The translations under genes and the position numbers were made by a program. A stretch of 64,000 bases of DNA. Source: Glacieibacterium frigidum (lineage in GTDB: Bacteria; Pseudomonadota; Alphaproteobacteria; Sphingomonadales; Sphingomonadaceae). The stretch spans positions 1,302,001 through 1,366,000 of the forward strand of contig NZ_VJWA01000002.1 in the NCBI RefSeq assembly GCF_007097155.1, written 5' to 3'. Below the pieces are notes generated by a model that worked only from the letters and a program-made list of their open reading frames with translations, was not told the DNA's origin and did not search any database. Positions 28,971 to 36,948 of this stretch are shown piece after piece; positions within the stretch are counted from its first letter, which is position 1, and each line of letters begins with the position of its first letter.

Positions 28971-30640
28971 TGCGTCTGACCGGCTTTTCGGTGCGCAACT
29001 TCAAGTCGATTGGCAATACCCCCGCCGTCGTGCGGCTCGCGCCCGTTACGTTGCTGTTCGGCCCTAACGGTGCGGGCAAGTCGAGCCTGCTCCACGCCCT
29101 CCACTACGCGCGCGAGATCGTAGAGCACGCCAACCTCGACGCCGACGTGACGCGCACCGGTGGCAGCCTCGACCTCGGAGGTTTCGCGAACTTCGTGCAC
29201 GCCCGCGACCTCGACCGCGACGTGGTGCTGACGTTCGACATCGACCTCGAAGATGACGGCCTGCCGGACACTGGCTCGGTCAACGACGTCGCCGTCATGG
29301 GCTTCGAGATTGGCCACGACGAGATCGCCAGCCTCGACGAAGCAACTAACGCCCGCGTCACGCTGACAATCAGCTGGAGCCACATGGTCGGCATCCCCTA
29401 TGTCGCACGCACTGCAGTCGCTATCGACGGTGAGCCGTTTGCGGCGCTTGAAGCCTCTGCCGAAATGCGCAGCGTCGAATTCGTCGATCTCAACGAATTT
29501 CATCCGGTGTTCCGTTCGCGCCTCGCCGTCGAACCCGACGACCTGGGCGCCGGCGAACGCTTTGCCAGTCTAATCTACCGCAGCATGACGCAGGACGGCG
29601 AACTCGTGCGGCGAGCACCCGTGCACCGCTCTCGTGTCGGTGCCTTGCCCTTCCTCGACCGCAACCTCGGACTCGATCAGGACTTCTCGTCGCTCGAAGA
29701 AATGCGCGGCGCGATGGCGAGCGACCCGGCAGAAACGGTGCGGATGGTGTCAGAGCGGTTGGCGATCAACGCCTATGCCTCGCGCGCGATGATCGGCGCA
29801 CTGCGCGCACTCCGCGACGCCCTTGCCGCGCTCGTCCACGTTGGTCCGCTACGTGCTCTGCCACCGCGCGGCTACCTCGCCCAGCGGACGCTCGACGCAG
29901 GTCGCTGGCATAGCGGCCTGGCGGCGTGGGACCGACTTCACCACGACGACGGCACGCTGGTTCCGGTTGTCGACGACTGGCTAAGCGACCGGCTGCACAG
30001 CGGCTTTGGCGTCCGCATCGTCGAGGAGCGCCGAGTGCCCGTCGGTAGCGCCGTCGACGATGCGCTACGCACGCCGAGCCTATACTACGACGATGAGCTC
30101 GATAGCGCCGGTACCGTTCTATACGGTCGCCCCGTCGAACGGCGTATCGCGCTGACCGACACCGGCAACTACCTCGAAGTGACACCGCACGATATCGGCG
30201 TCGGTATCTCGCAGCTGCTGCCCGTCATCGTCGCCGCGCTCGCCCCTGAGAACCGCCTCGTCGCGATCGAGCAGCCCGAACTGCACATTCACCCGCGCTT
30301 GCAGACGCAGCTCGGCGATATGTTCGTCGCGGCGATCGGTGCGCCTGAAGCAGGAGCCGCCGATATCGCGCCGGCCGGAGGCAATGGAAGGACGCTTCTG
30401 ATCGAGACCCACAGCGAGCATCTGCTTCTCCGCCTTCTGCGTCGCATCCGCCATACCGACGCCAGCGACCTCGCGCCCGGGGAACCGCTGGTAACGCCCG
30501 CGCTGGTCGCGGTGCACTATGCCGAGCCTGGTCTTAACGGCATGGAGATTCGGGAACTCCGCATCTCCCGAGACGGCGACTTTCTCGACGATTGGCCTGG
30601 TGGGTTTTTTGACGAGCGCGGCGACGAGCTGTTCAAGTGA
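28970..30640 (+). CDS. AAA family ATPase (AAA_15/DUF3696 type), fourth gene of the hsd operon
   Basis: 556 residues. It begins as an SMC/OLD-like ATPase: LTGFSVRNFKSIGNTP, Walker A GPNGAGKSS (31-39). Walker B is late, as LVAIEQPELHIHPRLQTQLG, with a Q-loop-like VGISQLLPVIVAAL before it and LIETHSEHLLLRLLRRIR after it. This order is that of AAA_15/DUF3696 ATPases found in defence operons such as RloA of some type I systems or AriA of PARIS. No TOPRIM nuclease domain is fused. The start overlaps the hsdS stop, and its stop overlaps the next GTG, so it is made with the R-M proteins. A sensor-ATPase role that controls the following protein is inferred. Confidence 0.82.
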   Translation: MRLTGFSVRNFKSIGNTPAVVRLAPVTLLFGPNGAGKSSLLHALHYAREIVEHANLDADVTRTGGSLDLGGFANFVHARDLDRDVVLTFDIDLEDDGLPDTGSVNDVAVMGFEIGHDEIASLDEATNARVTLTISWSHMVGIPYVARTAVAIDGEPFAALEASAEMRSVEFVDLNEFHPVFRSRLAVEPDDLGAGERFASLIYRSMTQDGELVRRAPVHRSRVGALPFLDRNLGLDQDFSSLEEMRGAMASDPAETVRMVSERLAINAYASRAMIGALRALRDALAALVHVGPLRALPPRGYLAQRTLDAGRWHSGLAAWDRLHHDDGTLVPVVDDWLSDRLHSGFGVRIVEERRVPVGSAVDDALRTPSLYYDDELDSAGTVLYGRPVERRIALTDTGNYLEVTPHDIGVGISQLLPVIVAALAPENRLVAIEQPELHIHPRLQTQLGDMFVAAIGAPEAGAADIAPAGGNGRTLLIETHSEHLLLRLLRRIRHTDASDLAPGEPLVTPALVAVHYAEPGLNGMEIRELRISRDGDFLDDWPGGFFDERGDELFK

Positions 30641-31545
30641 TTGCAGAGTTTGCTGTCGAGCCAACCTCGATTGTCGCCAGTATTCACCTGTTCGATAATG
30701 TCACGAGCCGCTTCGGTTTCGATCAGGGACGAACAATCTCAGATTTCGCTGGTGGCAGGGACGCCTGGGCGGAGCGCGTCCGCAATGCGGCAGCGTCATC
30801 ATTGCGACCAGTCGAACGACTGCGTGTCGCTGATCGCCTCAATCAGCTGCGCCGCACGGCCGGGATTTTGCGCTTGCGAGAGCCCTACATTGGGGGTCCC
30901 GCCGAATGGGAAGAAAACATAGTTCGAGAACATGCGCGGAAACCTTGGGATGGGGTGGTCAGTCGGTCCGAAACCTGCGGCGGCGTCCCGGCCTGCGCCG
31001 CCGATCGAATTGGCGACAGCGCGTTATTCGAGAGCGGCGGGATCGCTCGTCAACCGCGCTCGGAAGCGGCGCTCACAAATTTGGTCGGACGTCTACTCGG
31101 CAATTCGCGCCAACTGGACCTAATCGATCCATACATGTCGATGACATCACGTTGGGTCGACCCGATTGCAAGCCTGATTGCCGTCTTCACGGCAGGAGGT
31201 CGCAGCGTCGGCGACATCGCTTTACACATGGACGAGGCGAACCAAACAAACGAGACCGACTTCGTCGCAGAGTGCCGCCGACGATTGTCACCCCGTCTCC
31301 GTGGGGGAGTGAAGATAACAATTTTTCGCTGGGGTCGAAGTGACGACCGCATGCATGAGCGGGCAGTCATCACTGAGCTCGGCGGCTACGACATCAACTC
31401 CGGTCTGGACGTTTGTGCAGGAGCGACAACATCTGTGAACCGTATCGGCCGGATTGAGGCAGCACGGATTCGCGACCGCTACACTGCCAATGGGCCATTC
31501 CCCCTCCGCCATCGCTTTACCTTGGTCGGAGAAGGGCCAAGTTGA
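30637..31545 (+). CDS. unrecognised protein coupled to the AAA ATPase, possible PLD-fold effector
   Basis: 302 residues from the GTG at 30637 (GTGA overlap with the ATPase gene). I do not recognise the family. The C-terminal half has LDLIDPYMS, then IALHMDEANQ, then KITIFRW and MHERAVITELGGYDINSGLD, an order of strands with an H-x-R/acidic pattern that recalls half of a PLD-type nuclease with a degenerate HKD motif. The N-terminal half has helical ERLRVADRLNQLRR and LREPYIGGPAEWEE. Position after an AAA_15 ATPase suggests that it is the effector of a two-gene module attached to the R-M operon. Bases 31546-31771 after it contain nothing I can support apart from space for a terminator. Confidence 0.6.
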   Translation: MIAEFAVEPTSIVASIHLFDNVTSRFGFDQGRTISDFAGGRDAWAERVRNAAASSLRPVERLRVADRLNQLRRTAGILRLREPYIGGPAEWEENIVREHARKPWDGVVSRSETCGGVPACAADRIGDSALFESGGIARQPRSEAALTNLVGRLLGNSRQLDLIDPYMSMTSRWVDPIASLIAVFTAGGRSVGDIALHMDEANQTNETDFVAECRRRLSPRLRGGVKITIFRWGRSDDRMHERAVITELGGYDINSGLDVCAGATTSVNRIGRIEAARIRDRYTANGPFPLRHRFTLVGEGPS

Positions 31546-31771
31546 TGATCTGATAGGCTCAAAACTGCTGGCCAACGAATCGCGGGACTGGTGGATAGTC
31601 TCACCGTCGACGGCTCCGCTGAACATGAGCGGCCCGCCAGAAGACGAAGGGTCTTCCGCCTCTCATCACTGTAGGGCTCGATGGGGTATCGGGACAACGC
31701 CGCGACAGATATCTAGCGATTTTAGTTGGTGTTCTGGCTGAGCCCGGCACGACTCGCTTCATGGTGGAGAT

Positions 31772-32869
31772 CTAGGTAGCCAAACGCATGGTTGCGGCCA
31801 GTTTTGAAGTTGCAGGCGCGAGGTGGCGTGCGTAGGCGAGTGGCTGTTTGGGGCTCGACCAGCGTAGTCCTTGCATGATTGCGCCGATATCGACTCCAGC
31901 GGCAAATAGGTCTTGATCGCAACCGACGCGCAGAGAATGCGAAGAGACACGGACTGCTGCTTTAGCAAGCTCGTCGTCCGATAGTTCGCCATCGTTTTTG
32001 AGTTGTTCGAGCAGGTGGGCAACGCGCTGCTGCAGGATCTTGGAAACCGCGCCGTCGGCGAGATGTCCGGTCGACGCGACCCGGTACGAGAGCGAGCGGA
32101 ATACATAGCCAGCTTCGATGGCCGCTCGACCGAGCCACGCATCGACATGTTTGATCGAGCGGGCCGACAGCCAGGCCCGCGCCCCGTCGCCCGCCTGGTC
32201 GGTTTTCGAGCGCGGGATAAACAGCGACGCGTCACCGTTTGTTAGGCGCTCGATGTGTTCGACCTGAATGCGAACCAGTTCCGAACGCCGCAAGCCCGCG
32301 TCATAGGCCATCGAGATCAACGCACAGTCGCGTAGGCCTCGTGGATCATCAGGAATTGAGTCCAGCAAGCGCATGACCGAAAGTGGCTTCGGCACATCTG
32401 CGACAACATCGAGAGTGTCGCCTTTAAGACGAAGTCCGAAGGCCTGCTTGACGGTGCGCTTATCGATCCGCGCCAGTTCCTTCAGCTTCCAGCGGACGTT
32501 GTCGTCGACGCAGTTTGGAAACCCGGCCAGCGCGTGAAGCCGCACCAGCGAGGCGATCAGGCGATTGAGCGAGGCTTTTCGTTTGCCTGCGCGGGACTGC
32601 TCATCAACCAACAGATAGAGAGCGTGCGGGGTCAGCGGTAAGGTCGGACAGTTGCGGATGCGCTGATAGGCTTCGACGATCCGAAGATCGCTGCGGATCG
32701 CCCGAACGGTGTTAGGAGCGGCCGCCTGCATCCAGCCGACGATACGCCGATGCAGCTCGGGGTCGGGCAGCGAGGCCGGCGAAATCGCACGGAGGATCTC
32801 CTGTCGAGCTTCGCCGGCCGCGTCTGGCCCGGTCGCAACCGACATCGAACCATCCCGTTGTTCTGTCAT
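31772..32869 (-). CDS. tyrosine recombinase, possible cointegrate resolvase
   Basis: 365 residues. N-terminal core-binding domain (about 40-135, with LNRLIASLVRLHALAGFP) and catalytic domain with R194 (AGLRRSE), K222 (IPRSKTDQ), H311 and R314 (HSLRVG), W337 (LRWSS) and a tyrosine at 346 (AYARH). It is different from the integrase at the left end and closer to XerC/TnpI-sized enzymes. Immediately upstream lies a palindrome with a 6-bp spacer plus a direct repeat, the layout of a recombination core with an accessory site. Since the transposon lacks TnsA, replicative transposition would leave cointegrates, and this enzyme next to the transposition module could resolve them. That role is inferred; it could also be another integrase. 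Confidence 0.82.
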   Translation of the reverse strand: MTEQRDGSMSVATGPDAAGEARQEILRAISPASLPDPELHRRIVGWMQAAAPNTVRAIRSDLRIVEAYQRIRNCPTLPLTPHALYLLVDEQSRAGKRKASLNRLIASLVRLHALAGFPNCVDDNVRWKLKELARIDKRTVKQAFGLRLKGDTLDVVADVPKPLSVMRLLDSIPDDPRGLRDCALISMAYDAGLRRSELVRIQVEHIERLTNGDASLFIPRSKTDQAGDGARAWLSARSIKHVDAWLGRAAIEAGYVFRSLSYRVASTGHLADGAVSKILQQRVAHLLEQLKNDGELSDDELAKAAVRVSSHSLRVGCDQDLFAAGVDIGAIMQGLRWSSPKQPLAYARHLAPATSKLAATMRLAT

Positions 32870-32908
32870 GTCGTCACTCGCCCCAGATAATCGGAAATCT
32901 GACTATAC

Positions 32909-32947
32909 TCGATAACGACCAGTAACAACGATAATAGCCCTTATCGT
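32909..32947. other. candidate recombination (res-like) site of the adjacent tyrosine recombinase
   Basis: ACGATAATAGCCCTTATCGT (32928-32947) has perfect 7-bp inverted arms around a 6-bp spacer, the geometry of Xer/TnpI core sites. A third copy of the arm core (CGATAAC) lies in direct orientation at 32910-32916. The block is 60-80 bases upstream of the recombinase start. Confidence 0.45.
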
Positions 32948-33256
32948 GCTTACCCAGCGAACTTGGGTTCTGGCGGTGAAGGCGCCAATTCGCGGAGCGG
33001 CTAGTTGGCGGTTCGGAAGGCACTCCTAGCGTTCCGAAAAACGGAGTATTCTCTCCAAGGTAAACGGTCCGCGAGCGTCGGGATGACTGTGAATACAAAG
33101 GGTTGCATACGTCTCTAACGCACCGTGAGTGTGGGACGTCAGCGCATGCTTTCACCGCCGACAACCGGGAAGGGAATGTTGAAATTGCGCGCTTGCGCCA
33201 TCAAACGGCTTCTGCAAGGCTCGTTTTATCGCTGGTCAATCCCAGCGATGGGGCGT

Positions 33257-33412
33257 GGTAACCCCGAAGGCTGTCGGCCGGTCGCAATCTTGTTGTGGCC
33301 GGGTGGCCGTCGCGCATGTCCAGGGCTCGCCTAAAGGCGGCGGCGCTTGCGCGACAGCTCAGGTTACCAACACCCGGCTTCTGCCGGCGCCTCTCGACCC
33401 ATGGAGAGGCTC
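33257..33412 (+). ncRNA. candidate structured leader RNA with sequestered ribosome binding site
   Basis: Pairings seen by eye: GGTAACC (33257-33263) with GGTTACC (33362-33368) closes the structure; GCTGTC (33270-33275) with GACAGC (33353-33358); a 10-bp hairpin CCGGTCGCAA/TTGTGGCCGG (33278-33287 with 33293-33302, loop TCTTG); CGCGC with GCGCG (33311-33315 with 33349-33353); CGCC-TAAA-GGCG (33328-33339). Two more hairpins follow: CCGGC-TTCT-GCCGG (33374-33387), and GCCTCTC with GAGAGGC (33389-33395 with 33404-33410). The last stem buries the Shine-Dalgarno sequence GGAGAGG (33403-33409) two bases before the ATG at 33413. This is the layout of a translational riboregulator. No known riboswitch class was recognised. 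Confidence 0.5.
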
Positions 33413-33697
33413 ATGATCAAGCTCGAAATGCCCGGTCAGATAACGCTTGATGCGTGGGATCGCGAACTCAGGGAAATCAGGCAATTCCTTGGCCCCTACG
33501 GTATTGAGCATATTGAAGATTTGTACATTGAATTGCGCGGCTTTGATGCCTTAGGTCGCGAGTATTTTATCGAGAGGTCGGTGAGGCTTATTCCGGTGCT
33601 CGATTTGCCTGGTGGCCCGCGCCGACGGCGGCGAAGAACGTCGACAAGCTATTTCGAGGTTCTCTCGCTGCCCCGATCCTCAAGCAATGACAGCTGA
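33413..33697 (+). CDS. small hypothetical protein behind the structured leader
   Basis: 94 residues from the ATG at 33413, chosen because GGAGAGG lies six bases upstream; in-frame ATGs exist further up but lie inside the leader hairpins. The N-terminal half is acidic and orderly (LDAWDRELREIRQFLGPYG, IEHIEDLYIELRGFDALGRE) and looks like a helix followed by strands. The C-terminus has a run of six arginines and then a Ser-rich tail, which could bind nucleic acid or simply be a divergent end. I do not recognise the family. It stands alone between the second recombinase and the transposition genes. Confidence 0.5.
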   Translation: MIKLEMPGQITLDAWDRELREIRQFLGPYGIEHIEDLYIELRGFDALGREYFIERSVRLIPVLDLPGGPRRRRRRTSTSYFEVLSLPRSSSNDS

Positions 33698-34506
33698 CCT
33701 CACATATCGTCTCATACATTCGACCGATCATTTGTGCGAATGACGGGACCGTAAAGGCGCAGAGCGATTTTAGCGGTTACGGCTGCGGCGAAGCCGCCGA
33801 AGCGATCGCGGTAGTCTCGAAAGCGTTTAGGAATTAGCGGACTCTCGCGTGGGATCGCGACCAGGGCGAGGCGCGAGCCGTTCGGCCGAGGCGGGTGAGA
33901 TGTCGCGGCACCCGACGGACCGGTTGCCCGGTGTCGGTGCGGTCATTCCATGGCGCATTGCGGCGCGGCCGAAATGCAAATTTGGGCGCTTTTGCACGGC
34001 AGTCTGCAACCCACCGTCTGGTCTTTTTCTCCCAACCTGCCCGCACCGCGAGCCCAGTTAGGCGCCGCGTGTTAGGGCTACAGCGGCAGACGGTTTCGCC
34101 AAGTCGAGCTACTCCATGGCACATGGCGGGACCAATCTGCCGACCAACGTTGCTCGATTTGGGATAAAGATTGGTAGATTCGGGACGCCTAACATAATTG
34201 AGTCTGGCCTAATTTGCCTATTCCCGCGAGTCCCGATCCTCGTCGCACAGTTAAAATACTTATCGTCAAAGTAGAAGATGCAAGTGTCTTTGACATCTGC
34301 AATGTGCTGTGCATATTGTAATTGAAGAGCGTATCGATTCGAACCTATTCGTAGAAGGATTATCGACATGGGATGCATCGGCCCTAGCTTATCATATGTT
34401 CCGCTGTGTCGGATTGGTCCGGAGTTGTGCGCGAGTGAGTTCAAATCAGATACGACGGGTAGTATGAATGGCTGGGATTACCACGGCGTCATTGGAATAT
34501 TGGTAG
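33698..34506. other. long stretch without a supported gene
   Basis: About 0.8 kb between the small gene and the region in front of tnsB. Short open frames exist on both strands, but none shows a convincing start, ribosome binding site or protein-like pattern. On the minus strand 33725-33845 reads IPKRFRDYRDRFGGFAAAV in one frame, which could be a remnant of a transposase-type gene. The part 34160-34400 is AT-richer than its surroundings and may hold promoters for the transposition operon. Confidence 0.4.
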
Positions 34507-34734
34507 CCGACTGGGACACGAGTTTCTTGGCGACGGGCTTCGGTTGAGCGTACCGAGTGCAGTGCGTCACTCGTCTGGGCCTTCGAAGAGCCGCTGGCCT
34601 CGTTGAAGGCGCTGATCTCGCGCGCCGCCGACCGCCTGGCCATGCTTAGCCTCATCGGTATGCGCCTGCTCGCCCCTGACCTGTTGCACGGGATCGGCCC
34701 CGAGACACTGGTAAGAGAAGGACCGCGACCATGA
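34507..34734 (+). pseudogene. open frame overlapping the tnsB start, no start codon seen
   Basis: A 75-codon frame after a stop at 34504-34506 reads SLVWAFEEPLASLKALISRA, then DRLAMLSLIGMRLLAPDLLH, and ends at a TGA that overlaps the tnsB ATG (ATGA at 34731-34734). The overlap and the amphipathic character suggest a coding region translated before tnsB. No ATG or GTG is available near its beginning, so it is either the 3' remnant of a lost gene (in Tn7 the gene before tnsB is tnsA) or starts at an internal codon. No endonuclease motif is seen. Confidence 0.35.
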
Positions 34735-36935
34735 CGCGATTTCTCCGACTCGCCACGGGCGACACGCTGATCGAGACGATGCAAGACGGTGCGCGTCGCA
34801 GGCACGTCGTCGTGCGGCGCCTGCGGTCCGCCTACGTGCTGCGGAGCAACGACGAGCGCGGCGAGCGAACGTGGACTGACGATGATCTTTGGGATCGCCA
34901 CGTGCGCGGCGCCCTCGAGCACTTCGCTGCCGACCTCACGCAGCTCGATGCGAAGATCGTGAACGTGCTTGAGGCGGCCTTCGAGAGCTGGCCCAAGCAG
35001 TTGCAGTTTAGAGCACACTGCAAAGAGCAGTATTGCCTCTACGTCGACCAGCTGCACCGGCGCGGCGTCAGGCTGATGGCCGCCTACGAGCGCGCGGCGA
35101 AGACGATTTTCCGCCGCAACCGAGAGCGCTGGACGCTGCTTGCTAACAGGCAAGAGGGCGAGCGGGCTGCCGAGCGCCGTCTGCGGGCGCGCAAAGGCGT
35201 GTCAGTGATTGAGGAGCAGGAAAATGATAAGCTGGTGGTCACGCTCGACCAGCCGTCGCTTTATACCGTGCGGCTCTGGCACCAGCGCTGGGTTTCGGCC
35301 GGCCGCGTGATTGAGGTCTTGATTGATCGCTACCATGATCGAGGCGACTTCAAGCCGAAGAAGATGTCGAAGCTGGACGTACAGCAGGACGAGAGTCGCC
35401 CGCTGTGCGTCTACGGGGCGATGGGGTGGATCGCCAAGTCCGTGTATATGAAAATGCCCCGCGTGCCGGTCATGCACGCCTACCGTCAACTGAAGGCGCT
35501 CTGCACAGATCGAGGAATCGACTGCATTTCGCATACAACTTTTTATGCCTTCATTAGAAGGTATTATACTGACTACGAGGAGTACAAGGCACGCCACGGC
35601 TGGAAGGCCGCCTATTACCGCTTCAAGCTGTTCTCCCGGCGCGAAGCGCCCTCGACGCTCCTAGAAGAGGTCGAAGTTGACCACACTCTCCTCGACGTAT
35701 TCGTCCGCGACCCGAACGGCCGAGTCGGCCGGCCCTGGCTTACACTCCTCTTGTGCCGCGCCACGCGGTGCGTTGTGGGGATCCATATCGGCTTTGACGT
35801 GCCCTCCTACGCCACCCTCCAGCGCGCCTTAATACATGCCATCAGTCCGAAGGACGTGAGCGCCCTCGGCCTGAAGCACGACTGGCCGTGCAGCGGCGTG
35901 ATGGGCGCGGTGATAACCGATCGCGGCCTAGAGTTCCTGTGCGAGAGCTTCGTCGCTGCCGGCCGCCGCATCGGGTTCGCCATCGTCAACCTGCCCGGGC
36001 GCTGCCCGCACCTCAAGGGTGCCGTCGAGCGCTTTTTCGGCAGCATTAACGTGCGCGTACTCAGCTATATTGACGGGACCACGATCTCTCGGACGCCCCA
36101 GCACTACGATCCGGAGGCCAAGGCCAGGTTCTCGCTGGCCGATCTCACCCACCGCATCGTCGAGTGGGTCGTCGACCACTACCACCAAGAGGCGCACGAG
36201 GCGCTCGGCTGCGCGCCCGCCGCTCGCTGGGCGGAACTTGAGGCGACCCAGGGCATCCCGCCCGCCAACTTTCACCTGCTCGTCATCCTGCTGGGCGAGC
36301 GCGTGAATCGCAAGGTGATCAACACCGGCATCCACTGGGAGGGGCGGACCTATAAGTCCGATGAGCTGGAGAAGCTCCGCAAGCAGCGCGGCGGTCTCAA
36401 TAAGGATTGGGAGATCCGCTGCGATCCGTACGATCGAGGCGAGGTCTGGGTTCTAGACGACACCATCAAGGTCGCCCGCTGGATCGTCGTGCCTGCAGTG
36501 CACCAGAGGACGGCACGTGGAATCACCCGCTTCCAAGCCCGCACACATCTCCGGGTGGGGCGCCAGCTGGTGCCGAAGGGTGAGCCCCTCACCGACGCGG
36601 TGATGGAGGAGGCAAAAAGTCTGGCGGATGCCGAGGCGGCGTCCGGTGTGGGGCGGCAGGTGCTGCGCTACTCCGCCGATGGCGCCCTCGCCACCCCCGT
36701 GGTCGGCGGCATGAGCATCCCGGTCATTCTGGGGTCGGCGCCCGCGCAGCGGGGCGAAGCCGGGTCGGTTGGCGGCAGCTCGGGGGCGCCGGGCGACGAC
36801 CGGCCCACCCAGGTCCGAGAGGCTGCGGCCTCTGCCGGCGCCGCATCAGCCACCGACCTTGCGACCGCAAGCGACGAAGATGCTGAGGCGTCGGAGCGGT
36901 TGCAGACCCTGCTCGACGAACTCCTTCAGGTCTGA
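34731..36935 (+). CDS. tnsB: TnsB/TniA-type DDE transposase
   Basis: 734 residues, close to Tn7 TnsB and much longer than TniA of Tn5053. An N-terminal DNA-binding part with several helical segments is followed by the retroviral-integrase-type domain with D317 (EVEVDHTLL), D397 (VITDRGLEF) and E433 (GAVERFFGSIN), then a Mu-transposase C-terminal beta barrel (WEIRCDPYDRGEVWVLD) and a Gly/Ala-rich tail that may contact TnsC. It joins the transposon ends to the target with 5-bp staggers, in agreement with the GTGGA duplication. GAAGGA lies upstream as ribosome binding site. It is the first recognisable gene of a compact rightward operon with the tnsC-like and two tniQ-like genes. Confidence 0.9.
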   Translation: MTRFLRLATGDTLIETMQDGARRRHVVVRRLRSAYVLRSNDERGERTWTDDDLWDRHVRGALEHFAADLTQLDAKIVNVLEAAFESWPKQLQFRAHCKEQYCLYVDQLHRRGVRLMAAYERAAKTIFRRNRERWTLLANRQEGERAAERRLRARKGVSVIEEQENDKLVVTLDQPSLYTVRLWHQRWVSAGRVIEVLIDRYHDRGDFKPKKMSKLDVQQDESRPLCVYGAMGWIAKSVYMKMPRVPVMHAYRQLKALCTDRGIDCISHTTFYAFIRRYYTDYEEYKARHGWKAAYYRFKLFSRREAPSTLLEEVEVDHTLLDVFVRDPNGRVGRPWLTLLLCRATRCVVGIHIGFDVPSYATLQRALIHAISPKDVSALGLKHDWPCSGVMGAVITDRGLEFLCESFVAAGRRIGFAIVNLPGRCPHLKGAVERFFGSINVRVLSYIDGTTISRTPQHYDPEAKARFSLADLTHRIVEWVVDHYHQEAHEALGCAPAARWAELEATQGIPPANFHLLVILLGERVNRKVINTGIHWEGRTYKSDELEKLRKQRGGLNKDWEIRCDPYDRGEVWVLDDTIKVARWIVVPAVHQRTARGITRFQARTHLRVGRQLVPKGEPLTDAVMEEAKSLADAEAASGVGRQVLRYSADGALATPVVGGMSIPVILGSAPAQRGEAGSVGGSSGAPGDDRPTQVREAAASAGAASATDLATASDEDAEASERLQTLLDELLQV

Positions 36936-36948
36936 ATGGAGAGGACCA

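Noticed and set aside
33698-34730. CRISPR array or guide RNA for a CRISPR-associated transposon
   Set aside because: No regularly spaced direct repeats and no Cas gene anywhere in the element, although two TniQ proteins invited the idea.
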